Of a stretch of 64,000 bases of DNA, positions 1 to 11,000 are shown one piece after another. How positions within the stretch are numbered: the first letter of the stretch is position 1; every line of letters starts with the position of its first letter. The translations under genes and the position numbers were made by a program. Location of the stretch: positions 6,999,001 to 7,063,000 of the forward strand of contig NZ_CP080519.1 in assembly GCF_019468465.1 (NCBI RefSeq), written 5' to 3'. The DNA is from Amycolatopsis sp. DSM 110486 (GTDB lineage Bacteria > Actinomycetota > Actinomycetes > Mycobacteriales > Pseudonocardiaceae). The notes under the pieces are model-generated. The model ran no database searches. It saw nothing but the letters and a program-made list of their open reading frames with translations, and was not told the DNA's origin.

Positions 1-1
1 G

Positions 2-1528
2 GGGATCCTCGGCAGCCAGGGGCAGGCCAACTACGCCGCTGCCAACGCGTTCCTCGACGCCCTCGCCGCGCACCGCCGGGCCGAGGGTCTGCCCGCCCGG
101 TCGCTGGCCTGGGGCGCCTGGGAGGTCGACGGCGGGATGACCGGGCAACTCGACGAGACGAACCGGACCAGGATGGGCCGCAGCGGGATGATCGGGTTCA
201 CGCCCGAGCGCGGTCTGGCGGCGTTCGACGCCGCCCTCGGCGTCGACGCGGCGGTCGTGGTGCCGATGCGGCTCGCCGGCGGCACTCCGCCCGCGGGGTT
301 CGAGGTTCCGCCGGTGCTGCGGGATCTGGTCCGGCTGCCCCTCCGCCGCACCGCGCGGCGCGGCGGCCTGCGCGACCGGTTCGCGGGCCTGGCCGGACCC
401 GAGCGGGAGGCGGCGCTGGTCGAGCTCGTGCGCGCGGAGACCGCGGCCGTGCTCGGCCACTCCGACCCATCGGCGCTGGAGACCGGCCGGGCCTTCGGGG
501 AGCTGGGCTTCGACTCCCTGACGTCGGTCGAGCTGCGCAACCGGCTCAACACCGCCCTGGACCTGCGGCTCGCGCCGACCCTGGTCTTCGACCACCCCAC
601 GCTGGGCGCGCTCGCCGGCGAGCTGGGCACCCTGCTCGACCGGACCGGTGGGGCCGTGCCGCCGCCGGCCGAGGTCGACCGGCAGACCGCGCTCGTCAAC
701 GGCATCGAGACGCTCTACCGCCAGGCGTGCGAGGCCGGGCAGTACGAGGTGGCCCACCGGGTGCTCACCACGACGGCCCGGCTGCGGCGCAGCTTCACCG
801 ACGCCGGCGCGGTCGAGAAGGGACCCGACCTGGTCCGGCTCGCCTCCGGCGACGGTCGGTTGCCGCTGGTCTGTTTCCCGTCGACCTCGGTGTGGTCCAG
901 TGACCAGGAGTTCGTGAGCCTGGCGAGCACCCTGCGCGGGCGCCGGGACATGTGGTCGCTGATGCTCCCGGGCTTCGTGCCCGGCGAGGACGTGGCGGCC
1001 GATCTCGCCGCCCTCGCCGACTACGGCGCGCGGCGGATCGTGGCGCGCCTCGGCGACGGGCCCGTCGCGCTGGCGGGCCGGTCCTCGGGCGGCATGGTGG
1101 CCCACGCCGTCGCCGCCCGCCTCGAGGCCCTCGGCGTGCCGGTCCGCGGTGTGGTCCTGGTGGACACCTACCTGTCCGACAACGAGCAGACCCACTACAT
1201 CATGCCGGTCATGGAGATGCGCACCCTGGAGATGGAAAAGGACTTCGGCCGCATGACCGGGGTCCGCCTCACCGCGATGGCGGCCTACCTGATGCTGTTC
1301 GAGCACTGGCTCCCCGCACCGGTGTCCGCGCCCACACTCCTCGTCCGGGCCACCGAGTTCGTCGGCGCCGAACCCGACGCGGAACCCGTGCCGGGCGAGC
1401 AGTGGCAGACCACCTGGCCGCTGACCCACGACCAGGTCGACGTGCCGGGCAACCACTACAGCATGGTCGAGGAACACCGCGAGGTCACCGCCCGCGCCAT
1501 GCAGGAGTGGCTGCTCGAACGGGAATGA
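2..1528 (+). CDS. Type I polyketide synthase, C-terminal fragment (KR end - ACP - thioesterase)
   Basis: The reading frame is open from the left edge, so the gene is 5'-truncated by the window. The first residues are the end of a ketoreductase ([14 protein letters not shown], with catalytic Tyr and Asn, then SLAWGAW). An acyl carrier protein follows with [15 protein letters not shown], whose Ser carries phosphopantetheine. The last ~250 residues are a type I thioesterase: GRSSG has the nucleophile Ser at about nt 1082, and GNHYSM holds the catalytic His at about nt 1454. A chain-terminating TE makes this the last PKS protein of the line, where the finished chain is released, normally by macrolactonisation. 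It converges on the two PKS genes of the - strand, so the assembly line does not follow gene order here. A perfect hairpin starts 17 bp after the stop. Confidence 0.95.
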   Translation, partial: GILGSQGQANYAAANAFLDALAAHRRAEGLPARSLAWGAWEVDGGMTGQLDETNRTRMGRSGMIGFTPERGLAAFDAALGVDAAVVVPMRLAGGTPPAGFEVPPVLRDLVRLPLRRTARRGGLRDRFAGLAGPEREAALVELVRAETAAVLGHSDPSALETGRAFGELGFDSLTSVELRNRLNTALDLRLAPTLVFDHPTLGALAGELGTLLDRTGGAVPPPAEVDRQTALVNGIETLYRQACEAGQYEVAHRVLTTTARLRRSFTDAGAVEKGPDLVRLASGDGRLPLVCFPSTSVWSSDQEFVSLASTLRGRRDMWSLMLPGFVPGEDVAADLAALADYGARRIVARLGDGPVALAGRSSGGMVAHAVAARLEALGVPVRGVVLVDTYLSDNEQTHYIMPVMEMRTLEMEKDFGRMTGVRLTAMAAYLMLFEHWLPAPVSAPTLLVRATEFVGAEPDAEPVPGEQWQTTWPLTHDQVDVPGNHYSMVEEHREVTARAMQEWLLERE

Positions 1529-1545
1529 CGCACACGCCCCGACCG

Positions 1546-1583
1546 GACCCCGCCGGACGCGCACCGCGTCCGGCGGGGTCTTT
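1546..1583 (+). terminator. Rho-independent terminator after the thioesterase gene
   Basis: A perfect 15-bp GC-rich stem (arms 1546-1560 and 1566-1580) with a 5-nt loop is followed by TTTCG. It lies 17 bp after the stop of the PKS-TE gene. Confidence 0.85.
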
Positions 1584-1633
1584 CGCTGGTGCGTGCGTGG
1601 TTTCCGGTGGGGGAGTTCGTCCGCGCCGGGTAC

Positions 1634-1672
1634 GAAAACAGCGCCACCCTTCGGGAGGGCGGCGCTGTTTTC
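1634..1672. terminator. Bidirectional terminator between convergent PKS genes
   Basis: Arms GAAAACAGCGCC (1634-1645) and GGCGCTGTTTTC (1661-1672) pair perfectly, with a further 4-bp inner stem. Each strand ends the stem with a T run, so it can stop transcription from both sides. It sits between the + strand TE gene and the stop of the - strand PKS at 1694. Confidence 0.8.
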
Positions 1673-1693
1673 CTGCCGGTGGACGGGTTCCGG

Positions 1694-4600
1694 TCAGTCC
1701 TTGCCGAGGCTGGCCAGGGCGAGGCGGACGAGTTCGGAGTCGTCCGCCTCGAGGATCCGGTCGGTGTCGTCCGGCGGGGGCTCGGGCGTCTCGGGGTCGG
1801 GCGTGCGGGCGAGGTCGAGGAGCGGGTCGAGGAGACCGGCCTGGCGCAGGCGGGCCACCGGGATGGCCGCGAGGGCCTGCCGGATCTCGTCGTCGGGGTC
1901 GGCGGTCGCACCGGCGTCGGCGTCGTCCGGGACGAGCTGCGCGGACAGGTGTTCGGCGAGTGCCGAGGTGCGCGGGTGGTCGAACACGAGGCTCACCGGC
2001 AGCCGCAGGCCGGTTTCCGCGGCGAGGCGGTTGCGCAGCTCCACCGAGGTCAGCGAGTCGAAGCCCAGGTCGCGGAAGGACTTGTCGAGGCCGACCGACT
2101 TCGGGTCGGTGTGGCCGAGCACGGTGGCGACGTGGCGGCGCACCATCTCGACCAGCAGGTCGAGGCGGTCGGGCCGGGACATCCGCTCGAGGCGTTCCCG
2201 CAGCGCGTCGCCGTCGCCCGCGAACTCGGCGGCGCGCCGGGTGGCGGGGCGGACCAGGTCGCGCAGCAGGGCCGGCACGGGCTGGGTCTGCCGGCGCAGG
2301 CCGGCGAGGTCCAAGCGCGCGGTGACCAGGGCCGGGTTTCCGGCGCCGAGCGCCGCGTCGAGGAGCGCGAGGCCCTCGGCGGTCTCGAGGGGCAGGGCGC
2401 CGCCGCGGCCGAGCCGGCGACGGTCCCGTTCCTCCAGGTGTCCGGTCATGCCGCTCGCGGCCGCCCACAGTCCCCAAGCCAGGGAAGTGCCGGGGAGGCC
2501 GTGCCGGCGACGGTGGCGAGCCAGGCCGTCGAGGAAGGCGTTGCCCGCCGCGTAGCCGGCCTGACCCGCGCTGCCGAAGGTCCCGGCGGCCGACGAGAAG
2601 AGCACGAACAGCGACAGGTTCATCGGCTCGGTCAGCTCGTGCAGGTGCCAGGCACCGTCCACTTTGGGCGCGAGGACCCGGTGCAGCCGGTCGGGGTCCA
2701 GCGAGTCCAGCGTCGCGTCGTCGGTGATCCCGGCGAGGTGCACGACCCCGGCGATCGGGTGCCGGGCGCCGACATCGGCGAGCAGGCCCGCGACGGCCGC
2801 GCGGTCGCCGACGTCGCAGGCCGAGACCGTGACCGCGCCGCCGAGCCCGGACGCCTCGGTGGCGAGTTCGAGGACCTCCGGGGTCGTGGTGCCCGACCGG
2901 CTCGTGAGCACCAGGTGCCGGAAGCCGTGGCGCCGCAGGAGGTGCCGGGCGACGAGCAGCCCGAGCCGGCCGGTGCCGCCGGTGAGGATCACCGCTCCGT
3001 CGCCCGCGTCGAACGTGAGCACGGCCTTGCCCGTGATCGCGGCCTGGCTCAGCGCGCGCAACGCCTGCGGCGCCTCGCGAACGTGCCAGGTCGTCACGCG
3101 GGGCGGCTCGAGGACCCCGGCTGCGAAGAGCCGGGCGAGCTCGCCGAGGATCTCACCGACCCGGTCCGCGGACACCGCGCTCAGGTCGAACGCCGTGTAC
3201 CGCGTGCCGGGGTGGTCCCGGCCGGCCGTCTCGGGGTCACGCAGGTCCGTCTTGCCCATCTCCACGAACCGGCCACCGGAGCGCAGGGACCGCAGGCCCG
3301 CGTCGACGAACTCCCCGCTCAACGAGTTCAGCACCACGTCGACGCCGTCCGAACCGTCCGAAAAGGACTTCTCGAACTCCGTGGTCCGCGACGAGGCGAT
3401 GTGGTCGTCGGCCAGGCCGGCCGCCCGCAGCGCCGGCCACTTGCCCTCGCTCGCGGTGCCGAAGACCTCCGCGCCGAGGTGCCGGGCCAGCTGCACCGCC
3501 GCGGTCCCCACCCCGCCGGCGGCGGCGTGCACGAGCACGCGTTCCCCGGCCCGCAGCCCCGCGAGGTCGACCAATCCGTGGTAGGCGGTCAGGAACGCGA
3601 CCGGCACCGCGGCGGCCGCGGCGAACGACCAGCCGTCGGGTATCGGCACCACGGTCCGTTCGTCGCACACCGCGACGGGGGCGAAGGCGCCGTCGAACAT
3701 GCCCATCACCCGGTCGCCGGGCGCGAACCGGGTGACCGCGGAACCGACCTCGACCACGACCCCGGCACCTTCACTGCCCGGGCGCGCGGCACCGGGGTAG
3801 ACGTCGAGCGCGATGAGCACGTCGCGGAAGTTGACGCCCGCGGCCCGCACCGCGATCCGGACTTCACCCGGCGCGAGCGGCGCGTCGGCGGCCGCGTTCG
3901 CGACCACCGCGAGGCCGTCGAGCGAACCCCGCTGTACGCAGTCCAGCCGCCAGGCGCTTTCGCCGGCCGGGGGCAGCGCCAAGGTGCCGGGTGCGGGGCG
4001 AGCCGGGCCCAGCCGGGGCGCGTGCAGCCGGCCGTCGCGCACCGCCAGCACGGGCTCGCCGGTCGCGAGGGCGCGGTTCACCAGCTCGGCGTCGGGCTCC
4101 GTCGAGTCGTCGAGGTCCAGCAGGACGATCCGGCCGGGGTGCTCCGCCTGCGCGGAGCGCACGAGACCGGTGATCGGCGCGTGCGCGAGGTGCACGTCCT
4201 CCTCGGCCACGGCGGCCGCGCGGCGGGTCACCACGACGATCGCGGGTTCGTCCTGCGCGAGCGCGTCCCGCAAGGCCGCGACCGTCCAGCCGGTGACCTC
4301 GTGCGCGAGGTCGGCGACGTCGCCGGCTGCCTTGTCGGGGCACCGCAGCAGGACCACCGGTCCGCCGCCGGATTCGCCGGCGGACACCGGTTTCCAGCGC
4401 ACCTCGTACAGGGATTCCGGCGCGGCGGAGCCGAGGCCGCTCAGCTGGGCCGCGCCGACCGGGCGCAGCACGAGGGACTCGACGGTGACCACCGGCAGTC
4501 CGGCGCCGTCGTAGGCGCGCACTGTCACCCCGCCCCGCGCGTCCCGCGAGAGGTGGACCCGCAGGGCGCGGGCACCCGTCGCGTGGACGCGCAAACCCGC

Positions 4601-7600
4601 CCATGAGAACGGCAGGTGTGCGGCGCCGGTGCCCGGGCCGCCGAGCGGGTGCAGGGCGGCGTCGAGCAGTGCCGGGTGCACCGCGAACGCGCCGGGCTCC
4701 AGCGTGTCCGGCAGGGCGACCTCGGCGTACACCTCGTCCCCGGCCCGCCAAGCCGCGCGAACCGCCCGGAACGTCGCGCCGTAGTCCAGGCCGGCGTCGT
4801 GCAGCGCCGAGTACAGCTCGTCGACGTCGGCCGGTTCCGCGGCCGCCGGCGGCCAGGCACCCGGCCAGGCGGGCTCGGCCACCTCGCCGGCGTCCTCGAG
4901 CACCCCCTCGGCGTGCGGTGTCCACAGTGGATCCGGATTGCCGGCGGGACGGCTGTGGACCGTGACGCGCCGGGACCCGTCGTCGTCCGCCTCGTCGACG
5001 AACAGCTGCACTTCGACCCTGCTCCGCTCCGCCAGCACCAAGGGAGCGGACAATGTCAGCTCCCGGACCGTGGCACACCCCAGCCGCTCACCGGCCCAGG
5101 CGGCGAGTTCGGCGAACGCGGTGCCGGGGAGCAAGACGGTGCCGGCGACGCGGTGGTCCGCCAGCCAGGGCGGTGTGCTCGCTGACAGCGTCCCGGTCCA
5201 GACCGCTGTGCCCGTTCCCGCGACCTCGACCGGCCTGCCGAGCAGGGGGTGCCCGCCTTCGTTCCTGACCATGGACGTGCCGGCGGTGAGCCAGAAGTGC
5301 TGGTGCTGGAAGGGATACGTCGGCAGATCCACCGGACGTCCGGAGCCGGTGGCGGGCTGGGGGAGGGTGAGGTCGAGGCCGGCGGCGTGGGCGGTGGCGA
5401 CCGCGGTGAGCCACTGCCGGAGGTCGCCGTGGTCGCGGGTGAGGGTGTGCAGGGCGGGCGTGCCGGCGGTTTCTTCGACGGCGGTGGTGAGGACGGGGTG
5501 GGCGCTGATTTCCAGGAAGCGGGTGAAGCCGCTCTCGGTGATCGTGGTGATGGCGTCGGCGAACCGGACGGCCGATCGCAGGTTCCGCACCCAGTACTCC
5601 GCGTCGAGCGTGGTGGTGTCGACGCGCTGCCCGGTCACGGTGGAGATCATCGGGATCGTCGATTCCCCCGGGGTGATTCCCTTCAGCGCGGCGCGCAGTT
5701 CGTCGGCGATGATCTCCACCTGCGCCGAATGCGAGGCGTAGTCGACGGGGATCCGCCGGGCCCGAGCACCTTCGTTCGCGCAATACGCGACCAGCGCGTC
5801 GAGGTCATCGGTGGTGCCGGACACGATGACCGCGCCCGGGGAGTTGACCGCGGCAACGCCGACACCGGCCAGGCCCAGCGTGCTGATCGCTTCCTCGACC
5901 CGTTCGGCGGGCCAGGCGATCGACCCCATGGTCCCGAGACCGGAGAGGGAGCGTTCGATCAGTGCGGACCGCACGGCCACGATCCGGGCGGCATCGGCCA
6001 GGCTCAAAGCTCCTGCGACGCACGCGGCCGCGATCTCGCCTTGTGAATGCCCCACCACCACGCTCGGAACCACACCCACGCCGGCCCACAGCGCGGCCAG
6101 CGACACCGCGACCGCCCAGGAAACGGGCTGCACCACCGATACCCGCGCCATCGCGTCCGGGTCGTCGAGCACCCTCGACAGCGACCAGTCGACGTACGGC
6201 GACAGTGCCTCTTCACACGCGGCCATCGACTCGGCGAACATCGGCGACGCTTCCCCCAGCGCGCGGCCCATGCCGACCCACTGGCCACCCTGCCCGGCGA
6301 AAACCGCGGCCACACCACCGGAACCCGACACCACCCCACGCACGACATCCGGGGATTCGGTGCCCTCCGCGAGCGCGGACAACGCGGCCGGCACCGTCGC
6401 CCGGTCACCGATCACCACCGCGCGGTGCTCGAACCGCGCCCGGCCCGCCGCCAGCGAGTGCGCGACGTCCGCGACCGGCACCTCCGGATGAGCGGTCAGG
6501 AACTCACCCAACCGCGCGGCCTGCTCAGAGAGCGCCGCACCGGTCACCGCCGACAACGACAACAACACCTCACCGTCGGGCGGTGCCGGCACCACCGCGG
6601 TTTCCTCCGGTGCCTGCTCCAGGACTACGTGCGCGTTCGTGCCGCTCATGCCGAACGACGACACCCCCACCCGCCGCGGCCGTCCCGTCTCCGGCCAGCC
6701 CCTCGCCTCGGTCAGCAACTCCACCGCACCCGCGGTCCAGTCGACTTCACGCGAGGGCTCGTCCGCGTGCAACGTCGCCGGAAGCACCCCGTGGCGCAAC
6801 GACTCCACCATCTTGATGACACCCGCGACACCGGCGGCGTACTGGGTGTGGCCGATGTTGGACTTCAGGGAGCCGAGCAGAAGGGGAGTGTCGCGGTGGC
6901 GGCCGTAGGTGGCGAGCAGGGCGTGGGCTTCGATGGGGTCGCCGAGAGTGGTGCCGGTGCCGTGGGCTTCGACGGCGTCCACTTCGGACGGATCGAGCCC
7001 CGCGACGGCCAGCGCGTCGCGGATCACGCGTTCCTGGGAGGGGCCGTGGGGTGCGGTGAGTCCGTTGGAGGCACCGTCCTGGTTGATCGCCGAGCCCCGG
7101 ACGAGGGCGAGGATCCGGTGGTTGTGACGGCGGGCGTCGGCGAGGCGTTCCAGCACGACCATGCCGACGCCTTCGGACCAGCCCGTGCCATCGGCGGCAG
7201 CGGAGAACGCCTTGCACCTTCCGTCGGCCGCGAGCCCGCCCTGTCGCGAGAACTCCAGGAACACGCCCGGCGTGGACATCACCGTCACCCCACCGGCCAG
7301 CGCCAGGTCGCACTCACCGCCGCGCAACGCCTGCGCCGCCAGGTGCAGCCCGACCAAGGACGACGAACACGCTGTGTCCAGGGTGACGGCGGGTCCTTCC
7401 CACCCGAAGGTGTAAGACAGGCGTCCGGACAGCACGCTGCCCGAGCCGCCGGTCAGCAGGTGGCCCTCATCGCCGTGGCTCGACGTCGCGAGCAGTCCGC
7501 CGAAATCCTGCGACATGCCTCCGACGTAGACGCCGGTGCGGCTGCCGTGTAGCGACGACGGATCGATCCCCGCGCGCTCCACCGCCTCCCACGACACTTC

Positions 7601-7990
7601 CAACAGCAACCGCTGTTGCGGATCCATCGCCAGCGCCTCCCGCGGCGACACCCCGAAAAACCCCGCGTCGAACCCGCCCGCGTCGGCGAGAAAGCCGCCC
7701 TCGACCGTGTGTGCCCGGGCCTCACCGTCCACTTCGGATTCGTCGGGGTAGAGGTCCTCGGCCGGCCAGCCGCGGTCGGCGGGGAACGGCGTGATCGCGT
7801 CCCGTCCGTCGGCGACGAGGTGCCAGAGGTCCTCCGGGGTGCGCACTCCACCGGGGAACCGACAGGCCATCGCCACGATCGCGACCGGTTCGGCCGCCCT
7901 GCCCTCGAGCTCCTGAAGCCGGCGCTGCAGGGTCCGGCCGTCGGCGATCGCGCGTTTCAGGTACTCGCGAAGCTTCGCTTCTTCGGACAT
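1694..7990 (-). CDS. Type I PKS, single fully reducing module (KS-AT-DH-ER-KR-ACP)
   Basis: A 2098-residue one-module protein. It starts with a coiled-coil N-terminal docking helix ([20 protein letters not shown]). Domains: KS ~34-460 (DTACSSS, active Cys ~208), AT ~560-860 (GHSQGE, Ser ~649; YASH ~751, which predicts methylmalonyl-CoA), DH ~915-1190 ([10 protein letters not shown], His ~946), ER ~1365-1690 ([11 protein letters not shown]), KR ~1665-1845 (GGTGRLG; TDD at the LDD position suggests B-type; Ser, Tyr and Asn present) and ACP ~1940-2010 (GFDSL). The ER has Tyr at the diagnostic position (DVYPG, ~1398), which in known ERs goes with a 2S methyl centre. The C-terminus ([15 protein letters not shown]) looks like a docking tail, so the chain passes to another protein. 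A TAGGAG ribosome site lies just upstream, and only 45 bp separate it from the preceding PKS gene, so they form one operon. Confidence 0.95.
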   Translation of the reverse strand: MSEEAKLREYLKRAIADGRTLQRRLQELEGRAAEPVAIVAMACRFPGGVRTPEDLWHLVADGRDAITPFPADRGWPAEDLYPDESEVDGEARAHTVEGGFLADAGGFDAGFFGVSPREALAMDPQQRLLLEVSWEAVERAGIDPSSLHGSRTGVYVGGMSQDFGGLLATSSHGDEGHLLTGGSGSVLSGRLSYTFGWEGPAVTLDTACSSSLVGLHLAAQALRGGECDLALAGGVTVMSTPGVFLEFSRQGGLAADGRCKAFSAAADGTGWSEGVGMVVLERLADARRHNHRILALVRGSAINQDGASNGLTAPHGPSQERVIRDALAVAGLDPSEVDAVEAHGTGTTLGDPIEAHALLATYGRHRDTPLLLGSLKSNIGHTQYAAGVAGVIKMVESLRHGVLPATLHADEPSREVDWTAGAVELLTEARGWPETGRPRRVGVSSFGMSGTNAHVVLEQAPEETAVVPAPPDGEVLLSLSAVTGAALSEQAARLGEFLTAHPEVPVADVAHSLAAGRARFEHRAVVIGDRATVPAALSALAEGTESPDVVRGVVSGSGGVAAVFAGQGGQWVGMGRALGEASPMFAESMAACEEALSPYVDWSLSRVLDDPDAMARVSVVQPVSWAVAVSLAALWAGVGVVPSVVVGHSQGEIAAACVAGALSLADAARIVAVRSALIERSLSGLGTMGSIAWPAERVEEAISTLGLAGVGVAAVNSPGAVIVSGTTDDLDALVAYCANEGARARRIPVDYASHSAQVEIIADELRAALKGITPGESTIPMISTVTGQRVDTTTLDAEYWVRNLRSAVRFADAITTITESGFTRFLEISAHPVLTTAVEETAGTPALHTLTRDHGDLRQWLTAVATAHAAGLDLTLPQPATGSGRPVDLPTYPFQHQHFWLTAGTSMVRNEGGHPLLGRPVEVAGTGTAVWTGTLSASTPPWLADHRVAGTVLLPGTAFAELAAWAGERLGCATVRELTLSAPLVLAERSRVEVQLFVDEADDDGSRRVTVHSRPAGNPDPLWTPHAEGVLEDAGEVAEPAWPGAWPPAAAEPADVDELYSALHDAGLDYGATFRAVRAAWRAGDEVYAEVALPDTLEPGAFAVHPALLDAALHPLGGPGTGAAHLPFSWAGLRVHATGARALRVHLSRDARGGVTVRAYDGAGLPVVTVESLVLRPVGAAQLSGLGSAAPESLYEVRWKPVSAGESGGGPVVLLRCPDKAAGDVADLAHEVTGWTVAALRDALAQDEPAIVVVTRRAAAVAEEDVHLAHAPITGLVRSAQAEHPGRIVLLDLDDSTEPDAELVNRALATGEPVLAVRDGRLHAPRLGPARPAPGTLALPPAGESAWRLDCVQRGSLDGLAVVANAAADAPLAPGEVRIAVRAAGVNFRDVLIALDVYPGAARPGSEGAGVVVEVGSAVTRFAPGDRVMGMFDGAFAPVAVCDERTVVPIPDGWSFAAAAAVPVAFLTAYHGLVDLAGLRAGERVLVHAAAGGVGTAAVQLARHLGAEVFGTASEGKWPALRAAGLADDHIASSRTTEFEKSFSDGSDGVDVVLNSLSGEFVDAGLRSLRSGGRFVEMGKTDLRDPETAGRDHPGTRYTAFDLSAVSADRVGEILGELARLFAAGVLEPPRVTTWHVREAPQALRALSQAAITGKAVLTFDAGDGAVILTGGTGRLGLLVARHLLRRHGFRHLVLTSRSGTTTPEVLELATEASGLGGAVTVSACDVGDRAAVAGLLADVGARHPIAGVVHLAGITDDATLDSLDPDRLHRVLAPKVDGAWHLHELTEPMNLSLFVLFSSAAGTFGSAGQAGYAAGNAFLDGLARHRRRHGLPGTSLAWGLWAAASGMTGHLEERDRRRLGRGGALPLETAEGLALLDAALGAGNPALVTARLDLAGLRRQTQPVPALLRDLVRPATRRAAEFAGDGDALRERLERMSRPDRLDLLVEMVRRHVATVLGHTDPKSVGLDKSFRDLGFDSLTSVELRNRLAAETGLRLPVSLVFDHPRTSALAEHLSAQLVPDDADAGATADPDDEIRQALAAIPVARLRQAGLLDPLLDLARTPDPETPEPPPDDTDRILEADDSELVRLALASLGKD

Positions 7991-8035
7991 GACGTTCTTC
8001 AGCTCCTACGGGTTCGCGCGATCGCCTGCCGGGAC

Positions 8036-11000
8036 TCAGGACAGCCGGAAGTCGTTGTCGATCATGGAGAACAGCTCGTCGTTGCTCGCGGCGTCGAGGT
8101 CGGTGTCGTCGTGGGTCTCACCGCGCCCGTTCCAGAGCGTGAGCAGCGACTGGAGCCGTCGGGACACCTCGCCGCGACCCTGGTCGTCGTTGCCGATCGA
8201 GGTGAGCAGTGCACCGAGCCCGTCGAGGCCGGCCAGCGCGGCGTCCACCGGCGAGGCCGACTCCGGTGCCAGTTCGGTCAGCAAGTGCGTGGCCAGCTCG
8301 GCCGGGGTCGGGTGGTCGAACACCAGTGTCGTCGGCAGCCGCAGCCCGGTGAGCGTGGTCAGTCGGTTGCGCAGTTCCACCGCCGCCAGCGAGTCGAAAC
8401 CCAGCTCGCGGAACGAGCGCTGACGGTCCACTCCGGACGCGGAACCGTGGCCGAGCACCGTGGCCACCTCGGACACGACGACTTCGATCAGCTCCCGGTG
8501 CTGGTCGGCCGCGGTGAGCCCGGACAGCCGCGCCACGAGTGCCGGCCCGTCGGCGGTGGTCTCCCCGCCACTCGCCCGGCGGGGGCCGCTCCGGACCAGG
8601 TTCGCCAGCAACGGCGGAAGAGCGCCGTTGCCTGCCTGCGTGCGAAGCGCCGCTGGGTCGAGGCGGATCGGGGCGAGTAATGCCGAGTCCGTGCGCAAGG
8701 CCGCGTCGAACAGCGCCAAGCCGTCTTCGGGCGAGAGCGGCCTGACGCCACCGCGGGCCATGCGCTGCCGGTCGGCTTCGCTGAGCCCGGCGGTCAGGCT
8801 CGACTCGGAATCCCAAGCGCCCCAGGCGAGGGACAGCGATGGGAGGCCGCGGGCCCGGCGGTGCACCGCCATGGCGTCGAGGAAAGCGTTGGCCGCGGCG
8901 TAGTTCGCTTGGCCCGCGGCACCGAACATGCCTGCCGCAGAGGAGAAAGTGATGAGGGGGATGGCGGGCTTGTGCTGGTGGATGGTGCGGGCGGGGGCGA
9001 TTTTGGTGTGGGTGGTGGCGAGAGTCGTCGGGGTTTGGCCGTGGAGGGGTGCGTCGTGGAGGGTGGCGGCGGCGTGGATGACGGCGCTGAGGTGGGGAGT
9101 GGTGTCGAGGAGATGGGTGAGGGTGTGGGGGTCGGTGATGTCGGCGGCGGTGATGGTGACGGTGGTGCCCTGGGATTCAAGGTCTTGTTTGAGGGCCGCG
9201 GCGCCGGGGGCGGTGGCGCCGCGGCGGGAGACGAGGTGGAGGTGGGGGGTGTGGTGGTGGGTGGCGAGGTGCCGGGCGAGCAGCGAGCCGAGGGTTCCGG
9301 TGCCGCCGGTGATGACGACGGTTCCCGACAGCAGGCCGGCGGTGGGGATGGTGAGCACTGCTTTGCCGACGAGGGTGGCTTGGGAGAGGTGGCGGAACGC
9401 GGTGCGGGCGCGGCGGATGTCGTAGGTGGTGACGGGTGGCGGGGTCAGCGCGTGCCGGGTGAAGTGGTGGGTCAGGTGGGTGAGCAGGGTGTGGGTGTGC
9501 TCGGGCGTGATGTCGCGGAGGTCGTAGGCCCGGTACCGGATCCCGGGGAACCGGCTGTGCACGTCCTCGGGGTCGCGCAGGTCGGTTTTGCCCAGCTCCA
9601 GGAAGTCCCCGCCGGACGCGGTGAGGCGGAGGCCGGCGTCGGTGAACTCACCGGAGAGGCAGTTCAGGACGAGGTCGGCTCCCCGGCCCTCGGTGGCGGC
9701 GGAAACCTGCTGTTCGAAGTCGAGGGTGCGGGAGTTGAACAGCCGCTCGGCCGGTACCCCGGCGGCGATCACCGCGGCGTGTTTGCCCGGGCTGGCGGTG
9801 GCGAACACCGTGGCACCCAGGTGGTGGGCGATCTGAACCGCGGCGGTGCCGACTCCGCCCGCGGCGGCGTGGATCAGGACCGTGGACCCGGGACCGATCT
9901 TCGCCAGCTCCACCAGTCCCAGGTAAGCGGTGAGGTAGGCGATCGGGACCGACGCGGCGTCGGCCCAACCCCATCCTTCCGGAACACGCGCCACGAACCG
10001 ACGGTCCACAATGGCCCGCGGACCGAAGGAACCGGGCACCACGCCGAAGACGCGGTCACCGACCTCGAGACCGGTCACTTCGGCGCCGACCTCCAGCACG
10101 ACCCCGGCCGCCTCACCGCCGATCCCGGCCTGGCTGGGCACCAGGCCGAGCGTGGTGACCACGTCGCGGAAGTTGACCCCGGCCGCGCGGACGTCCAGGC
10201 GGATCTCGTGCGGTTCGAGCGGGCGCTCGACGTCCGAGACGGGGAGCAGGCGCAGCCCGTCGACGGTGTCGGTGCCCGTGGTGTCCAGCCGCCACGAGGT
10301 GCCGGCCGGCGGGATCAGCGCCTCTCCTGTGGAAGCGAGGGCCAGGCGGGGTACGCGGGCCTCGCCCCGGCGCACCGCGACCTGGTCGTGCCCGGCCACG
10401 CGGGGCAGGAGCAGCAGCGACGCGGGATCGTCGTCGACGTCCACGAGCACGATCCGGTCCGGGTGCTCGGTCTGCGCCGACCGCAGCAGCCCCCAGGCGG
10501 CGGCGCCGCCGAGGTCGAGCACATCCTCACTGTCGTCGACGGCTTGTGTCCGGCGCGTCAGCACGACCAGCCGGGCCGCGGCGAACTCCTCACCGGCGGT
10601 CCACTCCTGGGCGAGTGACAGCACCTGATCCAGTGTTGTGGCAGGCTCGTCGGGCCCCAAAGCTGCCAGGGCCGCCAGTACGAAGTCCGGTGCCGGCGTG
10701 CCCGCGTCGAGCGCGGTCCGCAGCGCGGCGAGATCGGAGTAGGACTGCGCACCGAGACCGGCTTCGGCCAGGACAGCGGAATCACCCAGCGCGGCCCAGG
10801 CCCGGGTACCGGCGACGGCGTCCGGTTCGGTGACCGGCCACTCGAGCCGGTACAGCGAGTCGAGACTCCGGTCCGGTGCCGCTTCGGCCACGACCTCCCG
10901 CAGGACCAGTGAGCCGACGGTGGCCACGGGCAGCCCGGCCGGATCCGCGAGCCGGAGCGAGAACGAGTCCGGGCCGGTCGGTGTGAGCCGCACCCGCACC

